From Rhodococcoides fascians NBRC 12155 = LMG 3623 (lineage in GTDB: Bacteria; Actinomycetota; Actinomycetes; Mycobacteriales; Mycobacteriaceae): 64,000 bases of DNA. The stretch covers positions 186,001 through 250,000 of the forward strand of contig NZ_BCWW01000010.1 of NCBI RefSeq assembly GCF_001894785.1, written 5' to 3'. Below, in pieces: positions 18,631 to 29,289 of this stretch. Both the position numbers and the translations under genes were made by a program. Numbering within the stretch: position 1 is the first letter of the stretch; each line of letters begins with the position of its first letter. The notes beneath the pieces were generated by a model that ran no database searches, was not told the origin of the DNA, and saw only the letters and a program-made list of their open reading frames with translations.

Positions 18631-18658
18631 TGTTCGCATGGTGGCAACCTGTTCACAT
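18631..18658. promoter_or_regulatory. Candidate PcaR sites in the pcaH-pcaI divergent promoter
   Basis: Two direct repeats, TGTTCGCAT (18631-18639) and TGTTCACAT (18650-18658), 8/9 identical and 19 bp (about two helical turns) apart. They are in the only intergenic space between pcaHGBLRF and pcaIJ. IclR-type PcaR proteins are known to act from such divergent regions; binding here is inferred. Confidence 0.45.
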
Positions 18659-18687
18659 AACGCACATTGTCGGGTACCGTCGCTGCC

Positions 18688-19437
18688 ATGTTGGACAAAG
18701 TCGTGGCCAGTGCCACAGAAGCGGTAGCGGACATCCCCGACGGGTCGTCGATCGCCGTGGGCGGGTTCGGGTTGGTGGGAGTGCCGGAGATCCTGATCGC
18801 CGCGGTGCTCGAGCAGGGAGCTACCGACCTCGAAACCATCAGCAACAACTGCGGGACCGACGGCTTCGGTCTGGGAGTGCTGCTGGCGCAGCACCGCATT
18901 CGGCGCACGATCAGCTCGTACGTGGGATCCAACAAGGAATTCGCACGGCAGTACCTCGGCGGCGAACTGGAGGTGGAGCTGACCCCGCAGGGCACCCTCG
19001 CCGAGCGGCTGCGAGCCGGTGGTGCCGGTATTCCGGCGTTCTTCACCCCCGCGGGTGTCGGGACGCAGGTGGCCGACGGCGGTTTGCCGCTGCGCTACGA
19101 CGGCAGCGGCGGCATCGCCGTGGCGAGTCCGCCGAAGGAGACCCGGGAATTCGACGGGGTCACCTATGTGATGGAGCGCGGCATCGTCGCGGACTACGCC
19201 TTGGTCCACGCCTGGAAGGGCGACAGGCACGGAAACCTGGTGTTCCATGCCAGCGCACGGAACTTCAATCCACCGGCCGCCGCGTCGGGTCGGATCACCG
19301 TGGCGCAGGTCGAGCACCTGGTCGAGCCGGGGGAGATCGGTCCGGACGAGGTGCACACCCCGGGCATCCATGTGCAGCGGGTCGTGCATGTCGGCCCGGT
19401 CGAGGTCGGCATCGAGCAGAGGACGGTACGAGCATGA
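18688..19437 (+). CDS. pcaI: 3-Oxoadipate CoA-transferase subunit A
   Basis: 249 aa. Transfers CoA from succinyl-CoA to 3-oxoadipate together with PcaJ. The class I CoA-transferase glycine signature is present ([15 protein letters not shown], near residue 18). Further conserved parts are [11 protein letters not shown] and the [16 protein letters not shown] turn. ATG 18688 is chosen; an in-frame TTG 21 nt upstream is possible but less likely. The last codon overlaps the start of pcaJ (ATGA). Divergent from pcaH, so the regulon is expressed in both directions from one control region. Confidence 0.92.
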   Translation: MLDKVVASATEAVADIPDGSSIAVGGFGLVGVPEILIAAVLEQGATDLETISNNCGTDGFGLGVLLAQHRIRRTISSYVGSNKEFARQYLGGELEVELTPQGTLAERLRAGGAGIPAFFTPAGVGTQVADGGLPLRYDGSGGIAVASPPKETREFDGVTYVMERGIVADYALVHAWKGDRHGNLVFHASARNFNPPAAASGRITVAQVEHLVEPGEIGPDEVHTPGIHVQRVVHVGPVEVGIEQRTVRA

Positions 19438-20117
19438 GCGAGAAGATGTCCCGCGAACAGATGGCCGCCCGGGTGGCGCAGGAGCTCGGCGACGGGCAGT
19501 ACGTCAACCTCGGAATCGGCATGCCGACCCTGGTGCCCAACTACATTCCGACCGACGTCTCGGTGATTCTGCATTCCGAGAACGGCGTGCTCGGCGTCGG
19601 CCCCTATCCCACCGAGGACGAACTCGATCCCGAGATCATCAACGCGGGCAAGGAAACCATCACGGTGCTTCCCGGCTCGTCCTACTTCGACTCGTCGCAG
19701 TCGTTCGGAATGATCCGCGGCGGCCAGGTCGACGTCGCCGTGCTGGGTGCTATGCAGGTCAGCGCCACCGGCGACCTCGCGAACTGGATGATCCCCGGGC
19801 ACATGGTCAAGGGGATGGGTGGTGCCATGGATCTGGTGCACGGTGCCCGTCGCGTGATCGTCATGATGGAGCACGTCTCCCGGAAGGGTGAACCGAAGAT
19901 TCTGCAGTCCTGCACTCTGCCGCTGACCGGGAAGGGCTGCGTGCACAGGATCATCTCGGACATGGCGGTTCTGGACGTCACCGACGACGGGTTGCGCCTC
20001 GTCGAGACCGCGCCGGGGATCTCGGTGGACGAGGTCCGGAACGCCACCGCAGCCGAGCTACTCGTCGATGTCGCTGGGGAGTGGAGCCTGCGGAACGACT
20101 CAGGAGATACCGTCTGA
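19434..20117 (+). CDS. pcaJ: 3-Oxoadipate CoA-transferase subunit B
   Basis: 227 aa. Catalytic partner of PcaI. The active-site Glu is in the [12 protein letters not shown] motif (near residue 48), which forms the CoA thioester intermediate. [20 protein letters not shown] is the conserved core. Its 3' end overlaps the convergent fdhD gene by 18 bases, with no room for a terminator between them. Confidence 0.93.
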   Translation: MSEKMSREQMAARVAQELGDGQYVNLGIGMPTLVPNYIPTDVSVILHSENGVLGVGPYPTEDELDPEIINAGKETITVLPGSSYFDSSQSFGMIRGGQVDVAVLGAMQVSATGDLANWMIPGHMVKGMGGAMDLVHGARRVIVMMEHVSRKGEPKILQSCTLPLTGKGCVHRIISDMAVLDVTDDGLRLVETAPGISVDEVRNATAAELLVDVAGEWSLRNDSGDTV

Positions 20118-20939
20118 CACCAGGACGCGGTCGGCGCGGGAGTAGATGTTCATCGACCGGCCGCGGAGAAAGCCGATCACCGTCAGTCCTGATTCGGTCG
20201 CGAGATCGACCGCGAGAGACGACGGTGCGGACACCGCAGCAAGTATGGGGATCCCGGCCATCACCGCTTTCTGCGCCAGCTCGAACGAGGCGCGGCCACT
20301 GACCATCAATATCATGCCGCGCAGCGGAACTCGATCGTGCTCGGTGGCCCAGCCGACGACCTTGTCCACCGCGTTGTGGCGTCCGACGTCCTCGCGGAGG
20401 ACGAGCATGTCGCCGTCCGCAGTGAACAGCGCCGCAGCGTGCAAGCCGCCCGTGGTGTCGAAGACCTTCTGCGCTGCGCGCAGGGTGTCCGGTAGCCCGG
20501 CAAGGGTATCGGACGTCACAACGACGCCGTCGTCAGCAGGAGAATGCTTGGTGCGCAACCGAATTGCGTCGAGTGACCCCTTGCCGCAGACCCCGCACGA
20601 CGAGGTCGTGTAGAAATTGCGTTCCACCCCGGTCTCGGGGGCTGCCACGCCCGGTGCCAGCGTGACGTCCAGGACGTTGTAGGTGTTCGCGCCCTCGTCG
20701 TCGACGCCGTCGCAGTACCGTGCCGCAGCGATATCGGCACGCGATGCAATGACGCCCTCGGTCAGCAGAAAACCGTGGGCCAGTTCGACGTCGTGTCCCG
20801 GCGTACGCATCGTGACGGCAAGGGCTCTGCCGTCGACGCGCAGTTCCATCGGTTCCTCCACCACCAAGGTGTCGGGACGGTCGACTCGGTGTTCGCCGCG
20901 TATTCGGACGACGGGTCTGCGAGCGGTGATCCGGCCCAT
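20100..20939 (-). CDS. fdhD: Formate dehydrogenase accessory sulfurtransferase FdhD
   Basis: 279 aa. Delivers sulfur from a cysteine desulfurase to the bis-MGD molybdenum cofactor of formate dehydrogenases. The catalytic CxxC loop is visible ([10 protein letters not shown], near residue 114). Other family marks are [25 protein letters not shown] and the C-terminal LVSDG(I). No formate dehydrogenase structural gene is in the window, so the client enzyme is encoded elsewhere. Convergent with pcaJ, upstream neighbour malQ on the same strand (60 nt after its start region). Confidence 0.93.
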   Translation of the reverse strand: MGRITARRPVVRIRGEHRVDRPDTLVVEEPMELRVDGRALAVTMRTPGHDVELAHGFLLTEGVIASRADIAAARYCDGVDDEGANTYNVLDVTLAPGVAAPETGVERNFYTTSSCGVCGKGSLDAIRLRTKHSPADDGVVVTSDTLAGLPDTLRAAQKVFDTTGGLHAAALFTADGDMLVLREDVGRHNAVDKVVGWATEHDRVPLRGMILMVSGRASFELAQKAVMAGIPILAAVSAPSSLAVDLATESGLTVIGFLRGRSMNIYSRADRVLVSDGIS

Positions 20940-20999
20940 CAGTGCCGACTCGATACGCGGCGACGTCGAAAGCTCATACCTCGATTGTGGACCCTCGTG

Positions 21000-23159
21000 T
21001 CATCGGTCCGACGACTCGGTTGCCATTGCCCGCACGAGCGACACCAATCGCGGGTGTTCGGCGAGGTCGTCGACCAGCACTGCCGAGCCGTCGGAGTCGG
21101 CGAGCGGGACCTTCCAGTTGCCGTACTGGGTCTCGTCCGTACCCGGTTGGTTCTGAATGCGATGTTCACCGACCGCGTCGACGAGAGCGACGCCGATCAG
21201 CAGTGACGGGCTGCGCTGGACCAGCCGGTGCAACGCCTCGACGGTCTCGTGGTTGTCGGCATCGGCAGCGAGTAATCCACGGGTGCGGGCCAGGTTCAGA
21301 ACCGCCTCTCGCGCAAGGGAATCCACTTCCTTTTCCGCATCGATGTCGCGCTCGAGCAGGCCGAGTCGGGACCGCAGTTCGATGTGCTCGCCTTCGAGGT
21401 ATCCAGCGGTGGGAGGCAGGTCGTGCGTCGTCACCGACGTCAGGCACAGAGTCCGGTAGTCCTCGGGCGGGATAGGTCCGGAATCATCGGCCTCGAACCA
21501 GAGGATGGAGGTGCCGAAGATTCCGCGCTCGGTGAGGTATTCCTGCACCATCGGCTCGAACACCCCGAGGTCCTCGCCGACCACTACCGCACCCGCGCGC
21601 TCGGCTTCGAGGGCGAGGATGCCGATCAGCGCCTCGTGGTCGTATTCGACATACGTTCCGCCGCCGGCGTTCTCGGCCTCCTGCGGAATCCACCACAACC
21701 GGAACAGGCCCAGGATGTGGTCGACGCGGATGCCCCCGGCGTGACGCAGAATCGTGCGCAGCATGTCTCGGTACGGGACGTAGGCCATCTCGCGCAGTCG
21801 ATCCGGATCCCATGGCGGTTGATTCCAGTTCTGGCCCTGTTGGTTGAAGTTGTCCGGCGGCGCTCCCACGGTGACTCCGGACACCAGTACGTCGCCGAGC
21901 GTCCACGCATCGGCGCCGCCGCGGGCGACTCCCACCGCGAGGTCGTGCATGACGCCGATATCCATCCCGGCGTCGAGCGCGGCCCGCTGGGCAGCGGCCA
22001 GTTGCTCGTCACAGATCCACTGCAGCCACATGTGAAAGTCGATGCGCCCGGCCAGCTTTGCGCGTTGTTCGAGGACGAAATCGGTGCGGGGGTGCGCTGC
22101 GCGATCGGTCCATGCGGGATCGTTCGGGCCGAACTTCTCCGCCAGCGCGCTCCACACCGCAAAATCCCGGAGCCCGGTGTCCTCGCGTTCGACGAACGCC
22201 CGGAACGCGGACTCGCGGGCCGGACTGCGCTCGACCTTGTGGACGCGTTCGAGGGCGCGGAGCTTGGCCTTGAACGTCGCGTCCCGGTTCAGCTTCTTGG
22301 TGCGAACGTTCGCCTTGTCGAATCGAGCCGCGGCATCCTGGATCTTGCCGAACTGCTTGGGCGAGAGCAGCGCCGTCTCCCGAATGTTCTCGACACGGAT
22401 GTACAGCGGATTGAAGAAGCGTCGCGTGGTCGGTAGATACGGAGAGGCCTCCACGGGCGTCGTCGGCCGGTCGGCGTGCAGCGGATTGACCAGCAGATAG
22501 TCGAATCCATGCACGCGGCCGGCGATGTCGACCATGTCCTCCAGGTCGGCGAGATCACCGATGCCCCACGAACGCGTCGAGCGCACCGAATACAGCTGTG
22601 CCAGCAGACCGGTACGTTGCCTGTCGGCAAGTTCGGCATTGGGCGACAACGACTTCGGTGTGACCACGACGACCGTGTCCGAGGTTCGGACGGTGTTGTC
22701 CTCACCGATCGTCGTCGCAGTGAGGCTGTGCCATCCCAGCGGGGCATCGCCGGGCACCACGAACGTGGCACGTCCGATCAGCCGTCCGTCCACCTCGCGC
22801 GGATCGACCCAGACGTCGGCCTGCGGTACCTCGATGGCGTCGCCGTCCTCGGACACCATCGACACTTCCACCGGATTGCCGTGTGGCACATGCACCCACA
22901 CCGTCGCGTCGGTGCCCTGGGTCGTGACGACCACGGGCGGAAGCAGGCGACGCCACGGTGCGTTCTCGATGTCCTCCAGTGCGCGATCGACATCCTCGGT
23001 GGTTTCGGTCGTGTAACCGCGTGCAGCCAAGACCTGCCGCAGGGTCGCGTCGCTCACGTCGTGCTCGGTGTCGTCCCAGCCTCGGTACGACGTCGACGTA
23101 CCGAGCCGCTGGGCGAGAGTCCGTAGGGCCTGCGAGTAATCCTCATCCGAATGTGCCAC
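21000..23159 (-). CDS. malQ: 4-Alpha-glucanotransferase (amylomaltase)
   Basis: 719 aa, the long actinobacterial form. Transfers alpha-1,4-glucan segments in maltodextrin and glycogen metabolism. GH77 features: SWGIGDLADLEDM at the start of the barrel (about residue 200), VRVDH-type nucleophile motif in GGIRVDHILGLFRLWW, acid/base Glu in VVGEDLGVFEP, and the SVTTHDLPPTAGY loop. The N-terminal 180 residues are the extra beta-sandwich region found in mycobacterial MalQ. The frame stays open through the rsbW region, but the product should begin at GTG 23159 (MAHSDEDYSQAL). Divergent from rsbW. Confidence 0.9.
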   Translation of the reverse strand: MAHSDEDYSQALRTLAQRLGTSTSYRGWDDTEHDVSDATLRQVLAARGYTTETTEDVDRALEDIENAPWRRLLPPVVVTTQGTDATVWVHVPHGNPVEVSMVSEDGDAIEVPQADVWVDPREVDGRLIGRATFVVPGDAPLGWHSLTATTIGEDNTVRTSDTVVVVTPKSLSPNAELADRQRTGLLAQLYSVRSTRSWGIGDLADLEDMVDIAGRVHGFDYLLVNPLHADRPTTPVEASPYLPTTRRFFNPLYIRVENIRETALLSPKQFGKIQDAAARFDKANVRTKKLNRDATFKAKLRALERVHKVERSPARESAFRAFVEREDTGLRDFAVWSALAEKFGPNDPAWTDRAAHPRTDFVLEQRAKLAGRIDFHMWLQWICDEQLAAAQRAALDAGMDIGVMHDLAVGVARGGADAWTLGDVLVSGVTVGAPPDNFNQQGQNWNQPPWDPDRLREMAYVPYRDMLRTILRHAGGIRVDHILGLFRLWWIPQEAENAGGGTYVEYDHEALIGILALEAERAGAVVVGEDLGVFEPMVQEYLTERGIFGTSILWFEADDSGPIPPEDYRTLCLTSVTTHDLPPTAGYLEGEHIELRSRLGLLERDIDAEKEVDSLAREAVLNLARTRGLLAADADNHETVEALHRLVQRSPSLLIGVALVDAVGEHRIQNQPGTDETQYGNWKVPLADSDGSAVLVDDLAEHPRLVSLVRAMATESSDR

Positions 23160-23268
23160 GGTGTCGATCGTGCCAGTTCGACGGGCGCACGTCACCCGCA
23201 CCGGTCGGCCGTTCACCGCAGGTTCGTTCCGCGGTGTGTTCGGGGGGCGACACTCGTGTACTGCGAGG

Positions 23269-23292
23269 GTTGAAAGCTTCCCCGCTGGGTAG
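23269..23292 (+). promoter_or_regulatory. Candidate SigF-type promoter of rsbW-sigF
   Basis: GTTG (23269-23272), 14 nt, then GGGTAG (23287-23292), close to the actinobacterial SigF/SigB consensus GTTT-N15/17-GGGTAT. It lies 52 nt before the rsbW start, where autoregulated promoters of this operon are found in other actinobacteria. Confidence 0.5.
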
Positions 23293-23343
23293 TCTTGCTC
23301 GGCACACGAGAAACGAACTGCTTGGCGACGATGGGAAGTGCGG

Positions 23344-23775
23344 ATGGCTGGGGTCAGCAAGATCGAAGAACTGGAGCGAGATTCCGGTGCACCGGTCGAG
23401 CTGAGGGTGCGCGCCGAAGCCGACCAATTGCCGGTTGTGCGGGCCGTCGCGGAGACTCTCGTGTTGCTCAGTGACTTCACTCTCGACGACATCGCCGACG
23501 TGAAACTCGTCGTAGACGAGGTGTGCTCCCAGCTCATCAAAGGTTCGGTCGCCGACGCGGAACTCTCGTGCAGGTTCTCCGTCAACGATGCCGGGATCCG
23601 AATCGTCGTGACGTCCACGCTGACTCCGACGTCGGTCCCGAAGCAGGACAGCTTCGGTTGGCACGTATTGCAAACTCTCGCAGACTCCATCGAACTCCGC
23701 GCCGACGACGCGATCGACGACGTTGCCGGCCGCACCGTCGCGATCGACGTGGTCAAGCGGAGGAGCAAGGTCTAG
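23344..23775 (+). CDS. rsbW: Anti-sigma factor of the RsbW/UsfX type
   Basis: 143 aa. GHKL-fold protein that should bind and silence the sigma factor encoded next. The N-box region reads DVKLVVDEVCSQLI: the Glu is kept but the usual Asn is Gln, and a glycine-rich G1 box is not evident, as in mycobacterial RsbW/UsfX. Kinase activity is therefore uncertain. ATG 23344 follows GGGAAG with good spacing; GTG 23338 is a less likely start. The stop overlaps the GTG of sigF by one base. No anti-anti-sigma gene is adjacent. Confidence 0.85.
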   Translation: MAGVSKIEELERDSGAPVELRVRAEADQLPVVRAVAETLVLLSDFTLDDIADVKLVVDEVCSQLIKGSVADAELSCRFSVNDAGIRIVVTSTLTPTSVPKQDSFGWHVLQTLADSIELRADDAIDDVAGRTVAIDVVKRRSKV

Positions 23776-24560
23776 TGCCGGTGCCGCAGGAACGAAGCAC
23801 ACGGCGAGAGTCCGACGATTACAGCGACGTGGTCGCGCTGATCCAGCAGATGCAGGCGCTGGACGAGAATTCACCGCAGCGTTCCGTGCTGCGTGACCGC
23901 ATCATCACGCGCTGCCTTCCTCTCGCCGAACACATCGCGCGCCGATTCGGTGGGCGCGGTGAAGCGCACGAGGACCTCTTGCAGGTGTCCAGGCTGGGTC
24001 TGGTCAATGCAGTCGACCGGTTCGACATCGAGCGTGGGTCGGATTTCGTCTCGTTCGCCGTCCCCACCATCATGGGCGAAGCACGTCGCTACTTCCGCGA
24101 CGCCGGCTGGTCGGTACGGGTACCGCGACGCATGAAAGAGCTGAACTCGATGATCTCGCAGGCGGTGGGATCGTTGTCGCAGAAGCTCGGTCGCGCCCCG
24201 ACCGCGAGCGAGATCGCCGCCGAACTCGGGATCGACGTCAAGGAAGCATCGCAGGCACTGCTTGCCCGCAGCGCGTATCAGACAGTGTCGGTCGATTCGG
24301 TGGTGAGCGAGGATCGCCTCCCGCTGATGGACACGCTCGGTGCCGACGACCCGGAACTCGAGAAGATGGAAAGCTACCTCGCTGTGCGGCCCGCGCTGGA
24401 GAAGCTGCCCGAGCGCGAACGTCGCATCGTGGTGCTCCGGTTCTTCGGGTCCATGACTCAGACGCAGATCGCCGAAAAGGTCGGAATTTCGCAGATGCAC
24501 GTGTCGCGCATTCTGGCGCGCACGCTCGCTCAGTTGCGTGAGGATCTCGGCGAGGACTGA
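23775..24560 (+). CDS. sigF: RNA polymerase sigma factor, SigF/SigB stress subfamily
   Basis: 261 aa, the same length as M. tuberculosis SigF. Region 2 shows LAEHIARRFGGRGEAHEDLLQV and the -10 reading GSDFVSFAVPTIMGEARRYF. Region 3 has RVPRRMKELN and LGRAPTASEIAAELG. Region 4 HTH is FFGSMTQTQIAEKVGISQ then MHVSRILARTLA. The GTG start at 23775 follows GGAGGAG and overlaps the rsbW stop, so sigma and anti-sigma are made in a fixed ratio. Expected role: general or osmotic/stationary stress response, which is of interest beside the osmolyte genes in this window. Confidence 0.92.
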   Translation: MPVPQERSTRRESDDYSDVVALIQQMQALDENSPQRSVLRDRIITRCLPLAEHIARRFGGRGEAHEDLLQVSRLGLVNAVDRFDIERGSDFVSFAVPTIMGEARRYFRDAGWSVRVPRRMKELNSMISQAVGSLSQKLGRAPTASEIAAELGIDVKEASQALLARSAYQTVSVDSVVSEDRLPLMDTLGADDPELEKMESYLAVRPALEKLPERERRIVVLRFFGSMTQTQIAEKVGISQMHVSRILARTLAQLREDLGED

Positions 24561-24609
24561 ACCGGACACAGCCGACGCGGAACGATCTGTTGCCACTACT
24601 GTCGTTCGC

Positions 24610-26610
24610 ATGAGTGTCTACGACAACATCGACGAGTACATCGCGGCCCGACGTGTCACGGGGTTGGCGGTGGATCGCAGTGGTTCTCGTGCGGTCGTTG
24701 TCGTTGCTGCTCTGAGTGATTCGCGCACCGAGTACCGAACGTCGCTGTGGGAGATCGACGTGGACGGACGTTCTCCGGCGCGGCGAATCACCCACGGCGA
24801 GCTGGGCGAGAGCGCGCCGGTGTTCACCGCGTCCGGGGATCTGATGTTCTCGCGCCGCTCCAGCGAGGATGATCCGGCACAGTTGTGGATACTGCCCGCC
24901 GCCGGCGGGGAGGCCCACGTGGTCGAGACCCGGTCGGCGGGAATCGGTGACGTGCGAGCGGCTCGGTCCGTCGATCGGTTCGCCGGCTTCTCGCCGGTGT
25001 TCGGCTCGTCCACGACAGACGAGGACGACGACGGCCTGCGTACCGAGCGCAAGACGAACAAGGTGGATGCAATTCTGCACACCGGTGTGCCGGTGCGTTT
25101 CTGGGATCACGATCTCGGTCCCGCAACCCCGCATCTGTTCGCAGGCGAGACGGAAACCGACCTCGAGTCGGCACCACTGCGTGATCTGACGCGTGACGCG
25201 GCAGGCGCTCTGCAGGAAGCGGCCTTCGACATCAGCGCCGACGGCACTTTCGTCGTCTCCACGTGGTCGGTGCCCGGCCCGCTGGCAACCGTCCGCACGA
25301 TACTGGTGCGCATCGACACCGGGACCGGAGAACGGACCATGATCGTCGACGACGCGGATGCCGATCTGGGTGCACCGGCCATCTCGCCCGACGGCCGTGC
25401 CGTCGCGTTCGTCCGTGAATCGATCTCGACTCCCGAACAAGCGCCACGAATGACGTTGCAGCAGTACGAGTTCGGTACGGACTCCGTCACCGATCTCGCT
25501 CCGGGCTGGGATCGATGGCCGATCGGTCCGGTCTGGCTGCCGGACGGGTCCGGCGTGTTGGTCACCGCGGACGACGACGGCCGGTCGCCGATCTTCGTGA
25601 TCGAGGCGGGTGCGGAGCCGCGTCGTCTGACGCATACCGACGACGCGTACACCCACATCCATGTGTCGTCGGACGGAAAGCGCGTAGTCGCTGTGGCCGC
25701 CTCGTATCTGGCCGCCCCGCACCCGGTCTCGATCGACCTGTCCGACGGCACCGTGGTCGACCTCGACGCCGGAATCGACAACGGCCCGCTGCCCGGCACG
25801 TTGACCGAGATCGAGACCGCCGTCGAGGACGGCAGTCGAGTCCGAGGATGGCTGGCGTTGCCGCACGGTGTGTCGGACGATTCGCCCGCGCCGCTGCTGC
25901 TGTGGGTGCACGGCGGCCCACTGGGTTCGTGGAACACGTGGTCCTGGCGGTGGAATCCATGGCTGATGGTGGCGCGAGGGTACGCGGTGCTGCTCCCGGA
26001 TCCGGCGTTGTCCACGGGCTACGGCCAGAACTTCGTGCAGCGTGGTTGGGGCGCGTGGGGCAGTGCCCCGTTCACCGATCTGATGGCGTTGACCGATGTG
26101 GCGGTTGCCCGAACCGATATCGACGACACGCGCACCGCCGCAATGGGTGGCTCGTTCGGCGGGTACATGGCCAACTGGATCGCCGGGCACACCGACCGAT
26201 TCGACGCCATCGTCACCCACGCCAGTCTGTGGGCACTCGATCAGTTCGGACCGACGACCGACGCACCGTGGTACTGGGCGCGGGAGATGTCCCCCGAGAT
26301 GGCGGTGGAGAACTCTCCACACCTGTTCGTCGCGGACATCTCGACGCCGATGCTGGTCATCCACGGTGACAAGGACTATCGCGTGCCGATCGGCGAGGGC
26401 CTGCGGTTGTGGTACGAACTGCTCAGCGAATCGGGATTGCCCGCCGACGACGACGGTGAGACCGAGCACCGGTTCCTGTACTTCCCCGGCGAGAACCACT
26501 GGATTCTGACGCCTCAGCACGCCAAGGTCTGGTACGAGGTGGTACTGGCATTTCTGGCGGGGCATGTCCTGGGCGAGAGCGCGTCGATGCCGCGAATACT
26601 GGGCCACTAG
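24610..26610 (+). CDS. S9 family (prolyl oligopeptidase-like) serine peptidase
   Basis: 666 aa. N-terminal beta-propeller built on WD40-like PD40 repeats (for example APAISPDGRAVAFV and THIHVSSDGKRVV; about residues 30-400), then an alpha/beta hydrolase domain (about 410-666). Triad: Ser515 in GGSFGGYMANW, Asp in DKDYRVPIGEG, His in GENHWIL. Resembles acylaminoacyl-peptidases (S9C). No signal peptide is seen, so it is probably cytosolic. ATG 24610 is chosen because the frame above it overlaps the sigF end. Only 9 bases separate it from valS. Confidence 0.88.
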   Translation: MSVYDNIDEYIAARRVTGLAVDRSGSRAVVVVAALSDSRTEYRTSLWEIDVDGRSPARRITHGELGESAPVFTASGDLMFSRRSSEDDPAQLWILPAAGGEAHVVETRSAGIGDVRAARSVDRFAGFSPVFGSSTTDEDDDGLRTERKTNKVDAILHTGVPVRFWDHDLGPATPHLFAGETETDLESAPLRDLTRDAAGALQEAAFDISADGTFVVSTWSVPGPLATVRTILVRIDTGTGERTMIVDDADADLGAPAISPDGRAVAFVRESISTPEQAPRMTLQQYEFGTDSVTDLAPGWDRWPIGPVWLPDGSGVLVTADDDGRSPIFVIEAGAEPRRLTHTDDAYTHIHVSSDGKRVVAVAASYLAAPHPVSIDLSDGTVVDLDAGIDNGPLPGTLTEIETAVEDGSRVRGWLALPHGVSDDSPAPLLLWVHGGPLGSWNTWSWRWNPWLMVARGYAVLLPDPALSTGYGQNFVQRGWGAWGSAPFTDLMALTDVAVARTDIDDTRTAAMGGSFGGYMANWIAGHTDRFDAIVTHASLWALDQFGPTTDAPWYWAREMSPEMAVENSPHLFVADISTPMLVIHGDKDYRVPIGEGLRLWYELLSESGLPADDDGETEHRFLYFPGENHWILTPQHAKVWYEVVLAFLAGHVLGESASMPRILGH

Positions 26611-26619
26611 AATCGACCG

Positions 26620-29289
26620 GTGACCAGTTCAGCGCCAGAGACCCCAGACAACCCAGCCGACCGTTTGCCCAAGAGCTGGGACCCCAGCGAGGTAGAGGCC
26701 GAGCTGTACCGGGGTTGGGTGGATGCCGGTTATTTCGAGGCCGATGCCACCAGCGACAAGCCGCCGTACTCCATCGTGCTGCCGCCGCCCAACGTCACGG
26801 GCAGCCTGCACATGGGCCACGCCCTCGACCACACGTTGATGGACGCGCTGAGTCGGCGCAAGCGCATGCTCGGGTACGAGGTGCTGTGGCTCCCGGGAAT
26901 GGACCACGCGGGCATCGCCACGCAGTCGGTGGTGGAGAAGCAGCTCGCCGCCGACGGAAAGACCAAGGAAGAGTTCGGTCGCGAACTGTTCATCGACAAG
27001 GTGTGGGACTGGAAGCGCGAGTCGGGCGGCACGATCGGCGGCCAGATGCGTCGTATCGGCGACGGTGTCGACTGGAGCCGTGAGCGATTCACCATGGACG
27101 ACGGCCTGTCCGAGGCCGTGCAGACCATGTTCAAGCGCATGTTCGACGACGGTCTGATCTACCGCGCCGAGCGGCTGGTCAACTGGTCGCCGGTGCTGCA
27201 GACGGCCATCTCCGACATCGAGGTGAAGTTCGAGGACGTCGAGGGCGAACTCGTCTCGCTTCGATACGGGTCGCTGGACGACTCCGAACCGCACGTCATC
27301 GTGGCCACCACTCGAGTGGAGACGATGCTCGGCGACACTGCTGTGGCGGTGCACCCCGACGACGAGCGCTACCGGGCTCTGGTGGGCACCACCCTCGAGC
27401 ACCCGTTCACCGGACGAAAAATTCCGATCATCGCCGACGACTACGTCGATCCCGAATTCGGTACCGGCGCAGTGAAAATCACTCCGGCGCACGACCCCAA
27501 CGACTTCGAGATGGGCGTTCGACACTCACTGCCGATGCCGTCGATCATGGACAAGGCCGGCCGCATCGCCGATACCGGAACGCAGTTCGACGGTATGGAC
27601 CGATTCGAGGCGCGTGTCAAGGTCCGTGAGGCCCTGGCCGAGCAAGGCCGAGTGGTCGCCGAGAAGCGCCCGTACCTGCACAGCGTCGGACACTCCGAGC
27701 GCAGCGGTGAGCCGATCGAGCCGCGTCTGTCGCTGCAGTGGTGGGTCAAGGTCGACACCCTGGCCAAGGCGGCCGGTGACGCAGTTCGCAACGGCGACAC
27801 CGTCATTCATCCCAAGAGTCAAGAGCCGCGCTGGTTCGCCTGGGTCGACAACATGCACGATTGGTGCATCTCGCGTCAGCTGTGGTGGGGCCACCGAATT
27901 CCGATCTGGTATGGCCCCGACGGCGAGACGGTGTGCCTGGGACCGGGGGAGACCCCACCCGAGGGGTGGGAGCAGGACCCCGACGTCCTCGACACCTGGT
28001 TCTCTTCCGGCCTGTGGCCCTTCTCGACGATGGGCTGGCCGGAGGCCACTCCCGAACTGGAGAAGTTCTACCCGACCGGCGTACTCGTCACCGGCTACGA
28101 CATTCTGTTCTTCTGGGTCGCCCGGATGATGATGTTCGGCACCTACGTCGGAGCCGACGACGCCATCACCGCAGGAAAGCAGGGCCCACAGGTTCCGTTC
28201 CGAGATGTCTTCCTGCACGGACTGATTCGCGATCAGTTCGGCAAGAAGATGTCCAAGTCTCGGGGCAACGGCATCGATCCGCTCGACTGGGTCGACCGCT
28301 TCGGCGCGGATGCACTGCGGTTCACGCTGGCCCGCGGTGCCAACCCGGGTGCCGACATGTCCGTCGGCGAGGACCATGCGCAATCCTCGCGCAACTTCGC
28401 CAACAAACTGTTCAACGCCACCAAGTTCGCCCTGATGAACGGCGCAGCGCCGGCCGAGCTGCCGTCGCGCGCCGCACTCACCGACGCCGACCGTTGGATC
28501 CTCGACCGACTCGATCAGGTTCGAGCAGAGGTGGATTCGGCGTTCGATCGCTACGAGTTCAGCAAGGCGTGCGAGGCGCTCTACCACTTCACGTGGGACG
28601 AGGTCTGCGACTGGTACCTCGAAATTGCGAAGGTGCAGTTCGCCGACGAGAGCATCGCCGAATCCACCCGTGGAGTCCTAGGCAACGTTCTCGACGCGGT
28701 GCTGCGCCTGCTGCACCCGGTCGTCCCGTTCGTGACCGAGACCCTGTGGAAGGTGCTGACCGGGGGAGAGTCCCTGGTGGTCGCCACGTGGCCGACCCCT
28801 GCCGCCGATCCGGTCGATCCTGTTGCTGCGCAACGCATCGAGGACATGCAGCGCCTCATCACCGAAATTCGTCGGTTCCGCAGCGATCAGGGGCTCAAGC
28901 CCTCGCAGAAGGTCGCCGCTCGCATCGTGGGAGTGGGCGACGCCGACCTGGAGGGCCAGATCTCGGCAGTGACCTCGCTGGCCCGGTTGACCGAGCCGGG
29001 TGCGGACTTCGCGGCGACGGCATCGGTGGAGGTGCGTACGAGCAAGGCCACCGTCGTCGTCGAGCTCGACACCTCGGGCACGGTCGATCTGGTCGCCGAA
29101 CGCGCGCGACTGGTGAAGGATCTCGCCGCTGCGGAGAAGGAGTTGGCCCAGACGACCGGCAAACTGGGCAACGAGGCATTTCTGGCCAAAGCCCCGGATG
29201 CGGTGGTGGACAAGATCAGAACTCGTCAGACGATCGCTCGCGAAGAGATCGCGCGCATCGGCGCGCGCCTCGAATCGATGGGAAGCTAA
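26620..29289 (+). CDS. valS: Valyl-tRNA synthetase
   Basis: 889 aa, GTG start. Class I synthetase charging tRNA-Val. HIGH motif as HMGH (residues 64-67, in [15 protein letters not shown]). KMSKS is at about 543 ([15 protein letters not shown]). The editing CP1 domain lies between ([20 protein letters not shown]). The anticodon-binding helical domain and a C-terminal coiled-coil arm (about 820-889, [21 protein letters not shown]) complete it. folC starts on the base after its stop, so valS-folC-DUF4233 form one operon. Confidence 0.97.
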   Translation: MTSSAPETPDNPADRLPKSWDPSEVEAELYRGWVDAGYFEADATSDKPPYSIVLPPPNVTGSLHMGHALDHTLMDALSRRKRMLGYEVLWLPGMDHAGIATQSVVEKQLAADGKTKEEFGRELFIDKVWDWKRESGGTIGGQMRRIGDGVDWSRERFTMDDGLSEAVQTMFKRMFDDGLIYRAERLVNWSPVLQTAISDIEVKFEDVEGELVSLRYGSLDDSEPHVIVATTRVETMLGDTAVAVHPDDERYRALVGTTLEHPFTGRKIPIIADDYVDPEFGTGAVKITPAHDPNDFEMGVRHSLPMPSIMDKAGRIADTGTQFDGMDRFEARVKVREALAEQGRVVAEKRPYLHSVGHSERSGEPIEPRLSLQWWVKVDTLAKAAGDAVRNGDTVIHPKSQEPRWFAWVDNMHDWCISRQLWWGHRIPIWYGPDGETVCLGPGETPPEGWEQDPDVLDTWFSSGLWPFSTMGWPEATPELEKFYPTGVLVTGYDILFFWVARMMMFGTYVGADDAITAGKQGPQVPFRDVFLHGLIRDQFGKKMSKSRGNGIDPLDWVDRFGADALRFTLARGANPGADMSVGEDHAQSSRNFANKLFNATKFALMNGAAPAELPSRAALTDADRWILDRLDQVRAEVDSAFDRYEFSKACEALYHFTWDEVCDWYLEIAKVQFADESIAESTRGVLGNVLDAVLRLLHPVVPFVTETLWKVLTGGESLVVATWPTPAADPVDPVAAQRIEDMQRLITEIRRFRSDQGLKPSQKVAARIVGVGDADLEGQISAVTSLARLTEPGADFAATASVEVRTSKATVVVELDTSGTVDLVAERARLVKDLAAAEKELAQTTGKLGNEAFLAKAPDAVVDKIRTRQTIAREEIARIGARLESMGS

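Noticed and set aside
21000-23768. 922-codon frame for malQ
   Set aside because: The first 200 codons lie opposite rsbW and have no homologous look; malQ begins at GTG 23159.
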